Positions 49,989 to 58,773 of a stretch of DNA of 64,000 bases are shown here, in pieces. Made by a program: the position numbers and the translations under genes. The stretch is from the NCBI GenBank assembly GCA_017883385.1, contig JADGNQ010000010.1, forward strand, positions 18,832-82,831, read 5' to 3'. The stretch comes from Candidatus Sulfotelmatobacter sp. GTDB lineage: Bacteria; Acidobacteriota; Terriglobia; Terriglobales; Acidobacteriaceae. Below the pieces are notes generated by a model, which was not told where the DNA came from, did not search any database, and worked only from the letters and a program-made list of their open reading frames with translations. Numbering within the stretch: the first letter of the stretch is position 1; each line of letters starts with the position of its first letter.

Positions 49989-50834
49989 TTGAACGAAAAA
50001 CCATTCCTTGCTCATTCAGTGAACCTCCCGCCCCAACAGGCAGGGGAACTCCTCCATTTGCCCCGCGAGAAGGCCCACTGGGAGTGGATGGGTTTCTTCG
50101 TCCGTCGCCTGCAACCCGGTGACGTTTTTCAGACGTGTACCGAGGACGAGGAGGCCGCATTCGTGATCCTGGGTGGAACCTGTGTGGCCGATTGGGGCAA
50201 GGGGGCAATAGCCTTGGGAAAGCGCAAGACGGTTTTCGACGGACTTCCCTACACTCTTTACCTCGCCTCCCAGGGCAGCGTTTCGTTCCTCGCCGAGACA
50301 ACTTGCGAGATCGCGGAATGCCGAGTACCTTCCAAGGCCCGACTGGAATCAAAGTTGATAACTCCGCGCGACGTCGCGAGCAGCCTTCGAGGCGGCGGAA
50401 ACTCTTCGCGGCAGATCGTGGATGTAATTTCTCCCACATTTCCCGCTGATAAGCTCATGGTCATTGAGGTTTACACGCCGGGCGGAAACTGGTCGAGCTA
50501 CCCTCCGCACAAGCACGACGTCCATAATCCGCCCGCTGAGGCGGACTTGGACGAGATCTACTACTACCGGATCCAGCGTGGAGGTTTTGCCCTCCAACAT
50601 CTGTACGGAGGAGAACATGCTGGTGAGCGGATCTTGAAAGCGCTGGATGGCGATGCAGTTCTGGTGCACAGCGGCTATCACGCCGTGGTTGCCGGTCCTG
50701 GCTATGACGTTTACTATCTGAATTTCCTGGCCGGTTCTGCGCGTGCCCTCGCGGTTACCGAAGACCAGCAACATGCTTGGATCCGTTCCTCTTGGAATGG
50801 CACAGATCTTCGTTTGCCGCTTGTGCGCGAGTGA
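49989..50834 (+). CDS. iolB: 5-deoxy-glucuronate isomerase
   Basis: NWSSYPPHKHDVHNPPAEADLDEIYYYRIQ and GFALQHLYGG...HSGYHAVVAGPGYDVYYLNFLAG IolB signatures; TTG start at 49989 is tentative. Confidence 0.9.
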   Translation: MNEKPFLAHSVNLPPQQAGELLHLPREKAHWEWMGFFVRRLQPGDVFQTCTEDEEAAFVILGGTCVADWGKGAIALGKRKTVFDGLPYTLYLASQGSVSFLAETTCEIAECRVPSKARLESKLITPRDVASSLRGGGNSSRQIVDVISPTFPADKLMVIEVYTPGGNWSSYPPHKHDVHNPPAEADLDEIYYYRIQRGGFALQHLYGGEHAGERILKALDGDAVLVHSGYHAVVAGPGYDVYYLNFLAGSARALAVTEDQQHAWIRSSWNGTDLRLPLVRE

Positions 50835-50960
50835 TCATTTCTGACGATTGAGTAGCGGGCAGAGCAAGTCCCACAATACGGGGTACAGATTTTGCGTGCT
50901 GAACTGGAAGGGCGGAGTCGAGAGAAGGAGCAGGCGGTATTCTGAAGAGGGCCACGCCTT

Positions 50961-52814
50961 ATGACGAGACGCCTGACAGTCGCACAGAGCATCATTGCCT
51001 TCCTCAGGAATCAATACGTCGAGCGAGACGGCGGGCAGCATCGTTTTTTCGCGGGCTGCTTTGGAATCTTCGGACACGGAAACGTCGCTGGGATGGGGCA
51101 AGCTCTTGAGCAGGACACAGGTCTGCGGTATTCCCTGTTCCGCAATGAACAGGCAATGGTGCACGCAGCGGCGGCCTTTGCCAAGGCAACCTTCCGCCTG
51201 AGGACGTTGGTCTGCACCACTTCCATCGGCCCTGGAGCTACGAACATGGTGACTGGTGCAGCTCTGGCAACGATTAATCGACTGCCAGTGCTTCTCTTGC
51301 CGGGCGACATATTTGCCAGGCGCAATGTTGCTCCAGTGCTGCAGCAACTCGAATCATCACTGGCGCCAGACATTTCCGTAAATGACTGCTTCAAGCCGGT
51401 CTCGCGCTATTGGGACCGCATTCAACGTCCCGAGCAGCTGATCACTTCCCTTCCCGAGGCCTTGCGGGTCCTGACTTCTCCCGCCGAGACCGGCACTGTC
51501 ACTCTGTGCCTACCTCAGGATGTGCAATCCGAGGCCTTCGATTTCCCCGAAGAATTCTTCCAAAAGCGCGTGTGGTCCATTCCCCGCAATCGATGCGACC
51601 AACGACTTTTACAGCGCGCGGCCAGCTGGATTCGCGCCGCGAAGAAACCGCTCATCATCGCCGGCGGTGGCGTTCTCTATTCGGAAGCCACGACAGCGCT
51701 TTCCGAGTTCGTAACAGCAACCGGGATTCCCGTCTGCGAAACCCAGGCCGGCAAAGGCGCTCTGCCCTACGACCACCGGAACAACCTCGGAGCCACTGGA
51801 GTCACCGGTACTCCTGGTGCGAACATCCTGGCCCGCCAAGCTGACTTGATCATTGGCATCGGCACCCGCTATAGCGACTTTACGACGGCATCGAAGACCG
51901 CTTTTCAGAATCCAGCCGTACGCTTCGTTAACGTCAACGTCTCCGAATTCGATGCCTACAAGCACGCCGCTCTGGCGCTCACCAGTGATGCCCGTACAAC
52001 GATCCAGGAACTGCATCAGGCAGTCACCGGCTACAAAATCGACGAGAGCTACCAGGAAGCAATCGATGCCTTCTGCGCCAGGTGGGAAAAGGAAGTCGAT
52101 CGTATCCACGGTCTGCGCAAAGATCCACCTATTACGCAAGCGGAAGTGATCGGAATCGTCAACAATTTCACGGAACCTTCCGACATCATGGTCTGCGCCG
52201 CCGGCAGCCTGCCTGGAGACCTGCACAAACTCTGGCGCACCCGTCAGGTCGGCGGCTACCACATGGAGTACGGGTACTCCTGCATGGGCTACGAAATCGC
52301 AGGCGGACTGGGCGTAAAAATGGCCTATCCGGATCGTGAAGTGTACGTACTCGTCGGAGACGGTTCCTATCTGATGATGGCGCAGGAAATCGTGACCGCC
52401 GTGCAGGAGGCGTACAAACTCAACATCGTGTTGCTCGACAACCACGGCTTCTCCAGCATTGGCGGGCTCAGTCGCAGTTGCGGTAATGAAGGGATGGGAA
52501 CAGAGTACCGGTATCGCCGCGACGACAAATACGAGGGTGACGTTTTACCCGTCGATTTCTCGGCCAACGCTGCGAGTCTCGGGGCGTGGACGGCTCTAGC
52601 CCGGACTGGCGAAGATCTCAAAGCCGCTCTGGCGGCTGCCCGTAAACAGTCGCGCACTTCAGTGATCGTCATCGAGACCGCATACGAACAAACAATCCCA
52701 AGTTACGAATCCTGGTGGGACGTGCCCATCGCCGAAGTATCCGATCGCGAATCTGTCAAAGCCACTCGCCAGAAGTACGAGGAAGCCCGCAAAAAGGAAC
52801 GCTACTTCTTTTAG
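50961..52814 (+). CDS. iolD: 3D-(3,5/4)-trihydroxycyclohexane-1,2-dione acylhydrolase (TPP-dependent)
   Basis: FFAGCFGIFGHGNVAGMGQAL, TTSIGPGATNMVTGAALATINRLPVLLLPGD, YSCMGYEIAGGLGVKMA...VLVGDGSYLMMAQEI. Confidence 0.95.
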   Translation: MTRRLTVAQSIIAFLRNQYVERDGGQHRFFAGCFGIFGHGNVAGMGQALEQDTGLRYSLFRNEQAMVHAAAAFAKATFRLRTLVCTTSIGPGATNMVTGAALATINRLPVLLLPGDIFARRNVAPVLQQLESSLAPDISVNDCFKPVSRYWDRIQRPEQLITSLPEALRVLTSPAETGTVTLCLPQDVQSEAFDFPEEFFQKRVWSIPRNRCDQRLLQRAASWIRAAKKPLIIAGGGVLYSEATTALSEFVTATGIPVCETQAGKGALPYDHRNNLGATGVTGTPGANILARQADLIIGIGTRYSDFTTASKTAFQNPAVRFVNVNVSEFDAYKHAALALTSDARTTIQELHQAVTGYKIDESYQEAIDAFCARWEKEVDRIHGLRKDPPITQAEVIGIVNNFTEPSDIMVCAAGSLPGDLHKLWRTRQVGGYHMEYGYSCMGYEIAGGLGVKMAYPDREVYVLVGDGSYLMMAQEIVTAVQEAYKLNIVLLDNHGFSSIGGLSRSCGNEGMGTEYRYRRDDKYEGDVLPVDFSANAASLGAWTALARTGEDLKAALAAARKQSRTSVIVIETAYEQTIPSYESWWDVPIAEVSDRESVKATRQKYEEARKKERYFF

Positions 52815-52829
52815 AAGAGAGAGCCAAGG

Positions 52830-54206
52830 GTGCAAACAACCACAGGGGCAACACCGGCACAGACGCCCGGGCAACCGCATCTCAAGCGCGTCCTAAGTGT
52901 GTGGCACCTCGTTTACTACGGGGTCATTCTCACTTCACCGATTGCCGCGGTTCCCCTCTTCGGCGAGGCGCAAGTCCTTTCCCACGGGCACACCGTGACC
53001 ACGCTCTTGCTGGCGATGGTGGCGATGTCGGTGACTGCCGTTAGTTTTGGCCGTCTGGCCCATGTCTACCCGTCTTCGGGATCCGTGTACTCCTACATCA
53101 GTGAGACGCTGAATCCGCACGTGGGCTTCATTGTGGGATGGGCGATGTTCCTGGAGTATCTTTTCCAGCCCATCCAGAATTCACTCTATGCTGTCCTGGC
53201 AATCCATCGCATGATGCCGCAGATCCCCTTTGCGCTGCTTGCCGCGCTCACTGTGGGGTTTATCACCGTGATGACCGTGCAGGGAATCAAGTTCAATGCG
53301 CGCACGAATGAAGTGCTGCTCGGATTCATGCTGCTAGTGACCGGTGTATTTCTCGTTCAAGCTTTCCGTCACGTGGTGCTGCACCAGAGCTTCAGTGGAC
53401 TGTTCTCTCTGCAGCCGATCTACAATCCCGCAACGTTCAATCTGCGCGCCCTGGCGGCAGGAACTTCCTTTGCCGCGCTTGTATTTATCGGATTTGACGG
53501 CGTTTCTATCCTCGCCGAGGAAGTCAAGAATCCAAAACGAAACATACTGCTCGCCTCAGTTCTGGTTTGTGTCTTCACCGGACTCTTCAGCGGGCTGCAG
53601 GTATACCTGGCACAGCTCGTATGGCCAAACCACGCCACCCTCCTAAATCCCGAAACCGCCTTTATGGATGTGGCACGAATTGCTGGCGGACCTCTGCTCT
53701 TCACCGCCTATGGGGTCGTACTTTTGGTTTCCAGCATGGCATGTGGACTCGCTGGACACGTCGGTGCGGCGCGCCTCTTATACAGCATGGGCCGCGATGA
53801 TGTAATTCCCAGGAGAATTTTCGGCCATCTGAGTCCGAAGACAGGGAGTCCCATTTACAACGAGTGGATTGTCGGAGTTCTGGCCTACATCGCCGTGCTG
53901 ACCATTCCATGGGAACGAGCGGCGGAGATCGTAACCTTCGGAGCGTTGCTAGCATTCACGGCAGTCAATCTTGTCGCCGTGCTGCATTTCTGGTTTTCGC
54001 CGCAAGCGGTCGGGCACAGAACATTTTTCGTTGATGCGCTCATCCCAGGGTTTGGCGCAGTGTTCTGCTTCGTTCTGCTGATCGGCCTGCAGCCGTGGAC
54101 TAAGTACGCTGGACTTGTCTGGCTGGGAATTGGGCTGGTGTATGCCAGCTACAGAACACGGATGTTCACGCTTCGGCCAAAGCTTTTCAATTTCACCGAA
54201 ACGTAA
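52830..54206 (+). CDS. APC superfamily permease
   Basis: YYGVILTSPIAAVPLFG, VAMSVTAVSFGRLAHVYPSSGSVYSYISETLNPHVGFIVGWAMFLEYLFQP, multiple TM segments. Confidence 0.85.
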   Translation: MQTTTGATPAQTPGQPHLKRVLSVWHLVYYGVILTSPIAAVPLFGEAQVLSHGHTVTTLLLAMVAMSVTAVSFGRLAHVYPSSGSVYSYISETLNPHVGFIVGWAMFLEYLFQPIQNSLYAVLAIHRMMPQIPFALLAALTVGFITVMTVQGIKFNARTNEVLLGFMLLVTGVFLVQAFRHVVLHQSFSGLFSLQPIYNPATFNLRALAAGTSFAALVFIGFDGVSILAEEVKNPKRNILLASVLVCVFTGLFSGLQVYLAQLVWPNHATLLNPETAFMDVARIAGGPLLFTAYGVVLLVSSMACGLAGHVGAARLLYSMGRDDVIPRRIFGHLSPKTGSPIYNEWIVGVLAYIAVLTIPWERAAEIVTFGALLAFTAVNLVAVLHFWFSPQAVGHRTFFVDALIPGFGAVFCFVLLIGLQPWTKYAGLVWLGIGLVYASYRTRMFTLRPKLFNFTET

Positions 54207-54228
54207 GAATCGGCCGAAATGAAGTGCT

Positions 54229-55344
54229 CTAGGGGTTGGCGAGAGAAACAGTCGACGGCTCGGGTGAACTGGCTCGGCGCTGTTCACTGGACACGAATTG
54301 GGCAAACCCGCACGACTCACGGATCCGGAGCTCGGGCAATAGTTTCTTGAGCACCGGCTTGCCATGATTTCCGCCAATGCGCTGGATCAGCAACTCCGCG
54401 GCTTCGCTTCCCAGTTGATGTTTCGGCAACTCCACGGTCGTAAGTCGGGGCCGGAAAACCCCTAACCACGGATAGTCGTCAAAGCTGACCAATCCGAAAT
54501 CTTCGGGACACTTTAATCCCATCTCGTCGACCGCCTTCAGCAATCCGATCGTCATCAGATGGTTCGCGACATAGATCCCGTCGGGCCGATGCGAGAGCAA
54601 GGCATGCCCTGCGCGGAAGCCGGATTCGATCCGGTAATCCCCCTCGACCACAAGATCGGGTTCGTAAGGCAGTTTCTTTTCTTCCAGCGCCTTGCGGAAC
54701 CCGCGCCAGCGCTCTTTGGCGTTGCTGATTTTGAGTGGTCCGCTGATAAGACCGATGCGACGGCGCCCCGAGCGCGCCAGATGACACACCGCCTCATAGG
54801 CTCCCTGATAGTCGTCGCTGATGACCGCGTCCTTCGTCAGTTGTGGATAGGTGCGCATGACGAGGACGAAGGGGATGTTCATTTCCTTAATCATCTGGCG
54901 CAGAGAGGGTGAAAACTCTCCGGCAGCTTTCGTGAGCAGAATTCCGTCGACTCGCTTCGAAAGTAACAGTTCGATGGCGGTCTCCTCCTTGGCCAAACTG
55001 TCATCACTGTTGCAGAGCAGAAGATTGTAGCCCTGCTTTTGCGCGGCATCCTCAGCGCCGCGAACTACCATGGGGAAAAACGGATTCACGATGTCGGGCA
55101 CAATCATGCCAATCGTCTGGGTTTTTTGTTTAATCAGGCTACGAGCAATGAGGTTAGGACGGTAGTTCAGCTTGCGGATCGCTTCCTCAACCCGCTCGCG
55201 AAGATTCTTGCCAACATGACTCTTGTTGTTGACCACCGCGGAGACGGTGAAGATCGATACGCCCGACTCGCGAGCGACATCGGAGATGCTTGCCGCCTTA
55301 CCGGGCTTTTGTGGCTTGGCCTGTTTTGAAGACATACGGTACAA
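54229..55344 (-). CDS. LacI family transcriptional regulator
   Basis: ASISDVARESGVSIFTVSAVVNNKSHVGKNLRERVEEAIRKLNYRPNLIARSL HTH; IGMIVPDIVNPFFPMVVRGAE. Confidence 0.96.
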   Translation of the reverse strand: MYRMSSKQAKPQKPGKAASISDVARESGVSIFTVSAVVNNKSHVGKNLRERVEEAIRKLNYRPNLIARSLIKQKTQTIGMIVPDIVNPFFPMVVRGAEDAAQKQGYNLLLCNSDDSLAKEETAIELLLSKRVDGILLTKAAGEFSPSLRQMIKEMNIPFVLVMRTYPQLTKDAVISDDYQGAYEAVCHLARSGRRRIGLISGPLKISNAKERWRGFRKALEEKKLPYEPDLVVEGDYRIESGFRAGHALLSHRPDGIYVANHLMTIGLLKAVDEMGLKCPEDFGLVSFDDYPWLGVFRPRLTTVELPKHQLGSEAAELLIQRIGGNHGKPVLKKLLPELRIRESCGFAQFVSSEQRRASSPEPSTVSLANP

Positions 55345-55374
55345 CCGGAAGATATCAGGATTTTGACGCGATTC

Positions 55375-55384
55375 AAAACGTTTA
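55375..55384. promoter_or_regulatory. LacI-type operator AAAACGTTTA upstream of the lacI-family gene
   Basis: Same 10-mer as 49721-49730; minus-strand TTGACC lies immediately upstream. Confidence 0.55.
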
Positions 55385-55395
55385 GGTCAACTCAG

Positions 55396-56505
55396 CTAAG
55401 ATGCCTCAGGATTGGGCAGCAGGAAATCGCGCACCAGACCGTCAAGATCGTGACAGGCGGTAACGAATTGCCGAAGGGTACGGACCGTTGGACCAAACAT
55501 GTCAAATTCCTGGGGTGTGAGGCCCTCTTCGGTATAGGCGCGGCGGAAGTCGGGGAATTTTCTGAACAGAGTTTCAATAACAACGGGTTGCACGGGCTCG
55601 TCAATACGCGGACGCACCTCAACGTCGCTGGCATTGAAGCGAACCTGCCATAAGTACGGCGGCGAAATAACAATGTCACCGCCGATTAACTCACTCCAGT
55701 GCATGTGATTGCGAAACGCAGCCGACAACAACCGAATGCGGTAACCGCGCTGGCGGAAGATCTGATACGTCTTCTTGAACACTGCCACCCCAGCCCATTC
55801 CAAATAGCCGGGATCGATCGCCACATCATTCTTCTCCACGAGAACTTTGAGCCAGTCATCGAGTCTGCCTACCATGATCGTGCATACCGGCCCCATCGAC
55901 GAGATTTCCTTTCCCTCCCGTTCGCGTCGCTTCAGTCCCCTCTCAACGGCCTCGGCCACGGCAATACATTGCGGCAGGGTAAAACACACGGTCGCGTTGA
56001 TGCTGATGCCCTGGTACGTCGCTTCCTCAATCGCTGGAATTCCCGCCTGAGTCACCGGAATCTTCACGATCATGTTGGGTGCGAGCCGGTTAAACTCGAT
56101 CGCCTGCTTCAGGATCGCGTCGCTGTTCCGAAATAGTCGTGGATCGGTCTGAATGGAGAGCCGGCCATTCTTGCCACAGTGCTCGTCGAAGATAGGCCTC
56201 AGCAACGCGGCCGCGTTTACGGAAATCTCACGGACCAACTGCCACGCGAGCTCATCCTCGGTTGCAGTCGGAAACTCTCTGATGAGCCCCTGAATCCGCG
56301 GCTTCCAGGCGTTAATCTCCTTTTTCAACACACCCAGCACAATCACTGGATTGCAGGTCGCTCCGACTGCACCGTGCTCGATTGAATAGCCCAGTTCCTG
56401 CACCGAGGCCGAATCATTCCACAAACAAGTAGGTGTGGATTGTGTCATCTTGTGCAGAGGGCTCTTGAATACTGAAGTTGTGGCCGTGGTCACGCCTGCC
56501 TCCAA
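55396..56505 (-). CDS. Transaldolase family protein
   Basis: LWNDSASVQELGYSIEHGAVGATCNPVIV, NMIVKIPVTQAGIPAIEEATYQGISINATVCFTLPQ Schiff-base Lys region. Confidence 0.9.
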   Translation of the reverse strand: MEAGVTTATTSVFKSPLHKMTQSTPTCLWNDSASVQELGYSIEHGAVGATCNPVIVLGVLKKEINAWKPRIQGLIREFPTATEDELAWQLVREISVNAAALLRPIFDEHCGKNGRLSIQTDPRLFRNSDAILKQAIEFNRLAPNMIVKIPVTQAGIPAIEEATYQGISINATVCFTLPQCIAVAEAVERGLKRREREGKEISSMGPVCTIMVGRLDDWLKVLVEKNDVAIDPGYLEWAGVAVFKKTYQIFRQRGYRIRLLSAAFRNHMHWSELIGGDIVISPPYLWQVRFNASDVEVRPRIDEPVQPVVIETLFRKFPDFRRAYTEEGLTPQEFDMFGPTVRTLRQFVTACHDLDGLVRDFLLPNPEAS

Positions 56506-56535
56506 TGAGTGTTCACAAAAGCGGTGGTTCGCGCC

Positions 56536-57567
56536 TCACGATGCCCCCGCGGAACCGCTAACTGACACCGCCGTCGCCTTCCCCTGCAAATGAGAAGTCT
56601 CTGCCGCCACCGCGATTGCCAGAGCTTTCAGTCCGTCTTCTCCGCCTACTCGAGGCTGACGATCTTTCAACATGGCATCCACAAAATCCTGGATCTGGGC
56701 CAGATACGCATCCGCAAACGTGGTTAGGAAATGGTCTGCAATCGGCTGCGTACTGCCGCGAGTCGTCAGAACAGTTGCCGGCGTTTGGTACAGACTTCCT
56801 ACGAGGATCGACCCCTTTGAACCAACAATTTCCGTACGCACGTCATACCCGTAAACCGCCTGTGAGTGCGATTCGATGTTGCCGATCGCGCCAGCGTGGA
56901 ATTTTAGGTTAACGACGCTCGCAACCACGTCGCCGAACTGCACCAGTTCGGGCCGGGTAGCCACAGTTGTATATGCGTGGACTTCCGCAACTTCATCCTG
57001 CATAAGCCAACGGGCCAGATCGAAGTCGTGGATGGTATTGGCATAGAACAACATTCCGCTTAGATTTGGCTGATAGGCGGAAAGCGGGGGACCGTCTTTG
57101 TCACGTCCGATCGATTTGAAAACTACTGGAACCCCAATCTCGCCCGCTTCAATGCGCTTCATGGCGGCGGAGTATGCGGGATCGTAGCGTCGCATGAAGC
57201 CGACCTGAAGACGCACGCCCGCCTTCGACACGGCGCCGAGCAGTTCATGGGCGTCGGACAGCGTGAGCGCAATCGGCTTCTCGCAGAGGATGTTTTTGCC
57301 CGCGGCTGCGGCGGTCTTGACGGCTGCTGCGTGGAACTTATCAGGAGTCGCGATGACTACGGCGTCCAGACCCTTGCACTCCAACATGGCGTCGAGGCTG
57401 CCATACGAATTCTCAATCTCCAGTTCCTCGGCCGTCCGGCGGGCGCGCTCCGCGGCTACATCCGCCACCGCCACGAGTCGGGCTTGCGGTACTAGTCGCC
57501 TAAGATTCTCGGCGTGGCGTCGTCCCATTTCTCCAACGCCCAAGACACCAACTCCCAGTTTCCGCAT
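56536..57567 (-). CDS. iolG: Gfo/Idh/MocA oxidoreductase, inositol 2-dehydrogenase-like
   Basis: MRKLGVGVLGVGEMGRRHAENLRR, VVIATPDKFHAAAVKTAAAAGKNILCEKPIA, GFMRRYDPAYSAAMKRIEAGEIG; context with iolB/iolD/iolE. Confidence 0.8.
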   Translation of the reverse strand: MRKLGVGVLGVGEMGRRHAENLRRLVPQARLVAVADVAAERARRTAEELEIENSYGSLDAMLECKGLDAVVIATPDKFHAAAVKTAAAAGKNILCEKPIALTLSDAHELLGAVSKAGVRLQVGFMRRYDPAYSAAMKRIEAGEIGVPVVFKSIGRDKDGPPLSAYQPNLSGMLFYANTIHDFDLARWLMQDEVAEVHAYTTVATRPELVQFGDVVASVVNLKFHAGAIGNIESHSQAVYGYDVRTEIVGSKGSILVGSLYQTPATVLTTRGSTQPIADHFLTTFADAYLAQIQDFVDAMLKDRQPRVGGEDGLKALAIAVAAETSHLQGKATAVSVSGSAGAS

Positions 57568-57610
57568 CTCGCCTCTCGAAGAGCTCCAGTCTGTTCGGTT
57601 TTCGTCGGGA

Positions 57611-58552
57611 TCAGGACGCTGCCTTGCCATCGTCGACAGTGCTCACCACACCCCGCAAATACTTCAAACTTGCAGCCACGCTCTCCGCCGGGCGGACAGT
57701 CGGGTCGCCAAACTTTACATCCTGCTCTACAACCGACCATCCAGAGTAGCCGTTCTTCGCCAATGTTCGAAAGAAAGCGGAGAAATCGATATCACCCTGT
57801 CCGATCACCGTGAAAACTTTGCGCTCAATGGCTTCTTCGAACGTCCACTTGTGGCGTCGAGCCTCTTGCAGCACCGCCGCGTTGCAGTCCTTTATGTGTA
57901 CAAACCGCAGCCTGCTCTTATACTTTTCCGCTTCCCGCACCGAATCGCCCTGGCCATACACGCAATGCCCGGTATCCAGGCAAAGTCCGATGTTCGTGTG
58001 CGAGGTAGCATCGAAGAATCTCTCGCACTCATCGGGCGTTTCGACATACGTTGCGACATGCGGATGAAACACGAGATCCAGGCCGAATTCGTTCGCAACC
58101 TTCTCAGCCTCGGCAACAACCTTTCCTACGTAACGCCATTGCTCCCCACTCAAGCTGGGACAACCCGGATCGGAAGCCCGCCCGGAAAAAGCGTTGCGCT
58201 CCGCCGATTGATCGTCCGCCATCACAAGGAAGGGAGCCTTCAGGGCCGCGAGCAACTTGCCTACCTTGCGAATCCGCTCCAAGACCACCGCCCCAGCACC
58301 AGGGTCCCCCATCCTAACCGGCACAAAGGAACCCAGCAGTTCCAACTTTCGCTTTGCGAGTTGCGGTCGAAGAATCTCGGCATCGGTGGGAAAGAAGCCG
58401 TAGGGACCGAGTTCCGTTCCCGTATATCCGGCGTCCACCATCTCATCCAGCATCTTCTCGTAAGATTGCTCCCACGAGGGCCCGGGATAGTCCAGCACGC
58501 CCCAACTGTCGGGCGCCGAAGCAAAGAGGAACCGCACCTTCGATCCTTTCAT
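57611..58552 (-). CDS. iolE: Sugar phosphate isomerase/epimerase, IolE-like (inosose dehydratase)
   Basis: ASAPDSWGVLDYPGPSWEQSYEKMLDEMVDAGYTGTELGPYGFFPTDAEIL...LDTGHCVYGQGD. Confidence 0.75.
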   Translation of the reverse strand: MKGSKVRFLFASAPDSWGVLDYPGPSWEQSYEKMLDEMVDAGYTGTELGPYGFFPTDAEILRPQLAKRKLELLGSFVPVRMGDPGAGAVVLERIRKVGKLLAALKAPFLVMADDQSAERNAFSGRASDPGCPSLSGEQWRYVGKVVAEAEKVANEFGLDLVFHPHVATYVETPDECERFFDATSHTNIGLCLDTGHCVYGQGDSVREAEKYKSRLRFVHIKDCNAAVLQEARRHKWTFEEAIERKVFTVIGQGDIDFSAFFRTLAKNGYSGWSVVEQDVKFGDPTVRPAESVAASLKYLRGVVSTVDDGKAAS

Positions 58553-58587
58553 GTGTTTCTTTCGATGGCCAAGATGCCCAGCAGTTC

Positions 58588-58636
58588 TAAACGATTATCG
58601 ACGTTGCTTATAATCGTTAACCTGGTGCGTTGTCAA
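58588..58636 (-). promoter_or_regulatory. Minus-strand promoter TTGACA-N17-TTATAA with two LacI-type operators (TAAACGATTAT and ATAATCGTTAA) in inverted orientation
   Basis: -35 TGTCAA at 58631-58636, -10 at 58608-58613, operators 58588-58598 and 58610-58620. Confidence 0.7.
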
Positions 58637-58773
58637 GTAGACATAGGCATTCTTACACAAATAGCCCTAACACAAAACAGACGGTCTTAACTCGCATATT
58701 CACTTCATGCTAATCGCTTAGCACAAACGCCAGTGCGGCCAGACACCAGCTTCCCCACAAAAGCGACTTTGCG

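Noticed and set aside
57263-58690. 475-aa plus-strand ORF
   Set aside because: Antisense to iolG-like and iolE-like genes, both strongly supported; no recognisable motifs
58709-58722. GCTAATCGCTTAGC as another LacI operator
   Set aside because: Similar core but weaker match and located 3' of the M13 gene, about 160 nt from the iolE start; could be a plain hairpin
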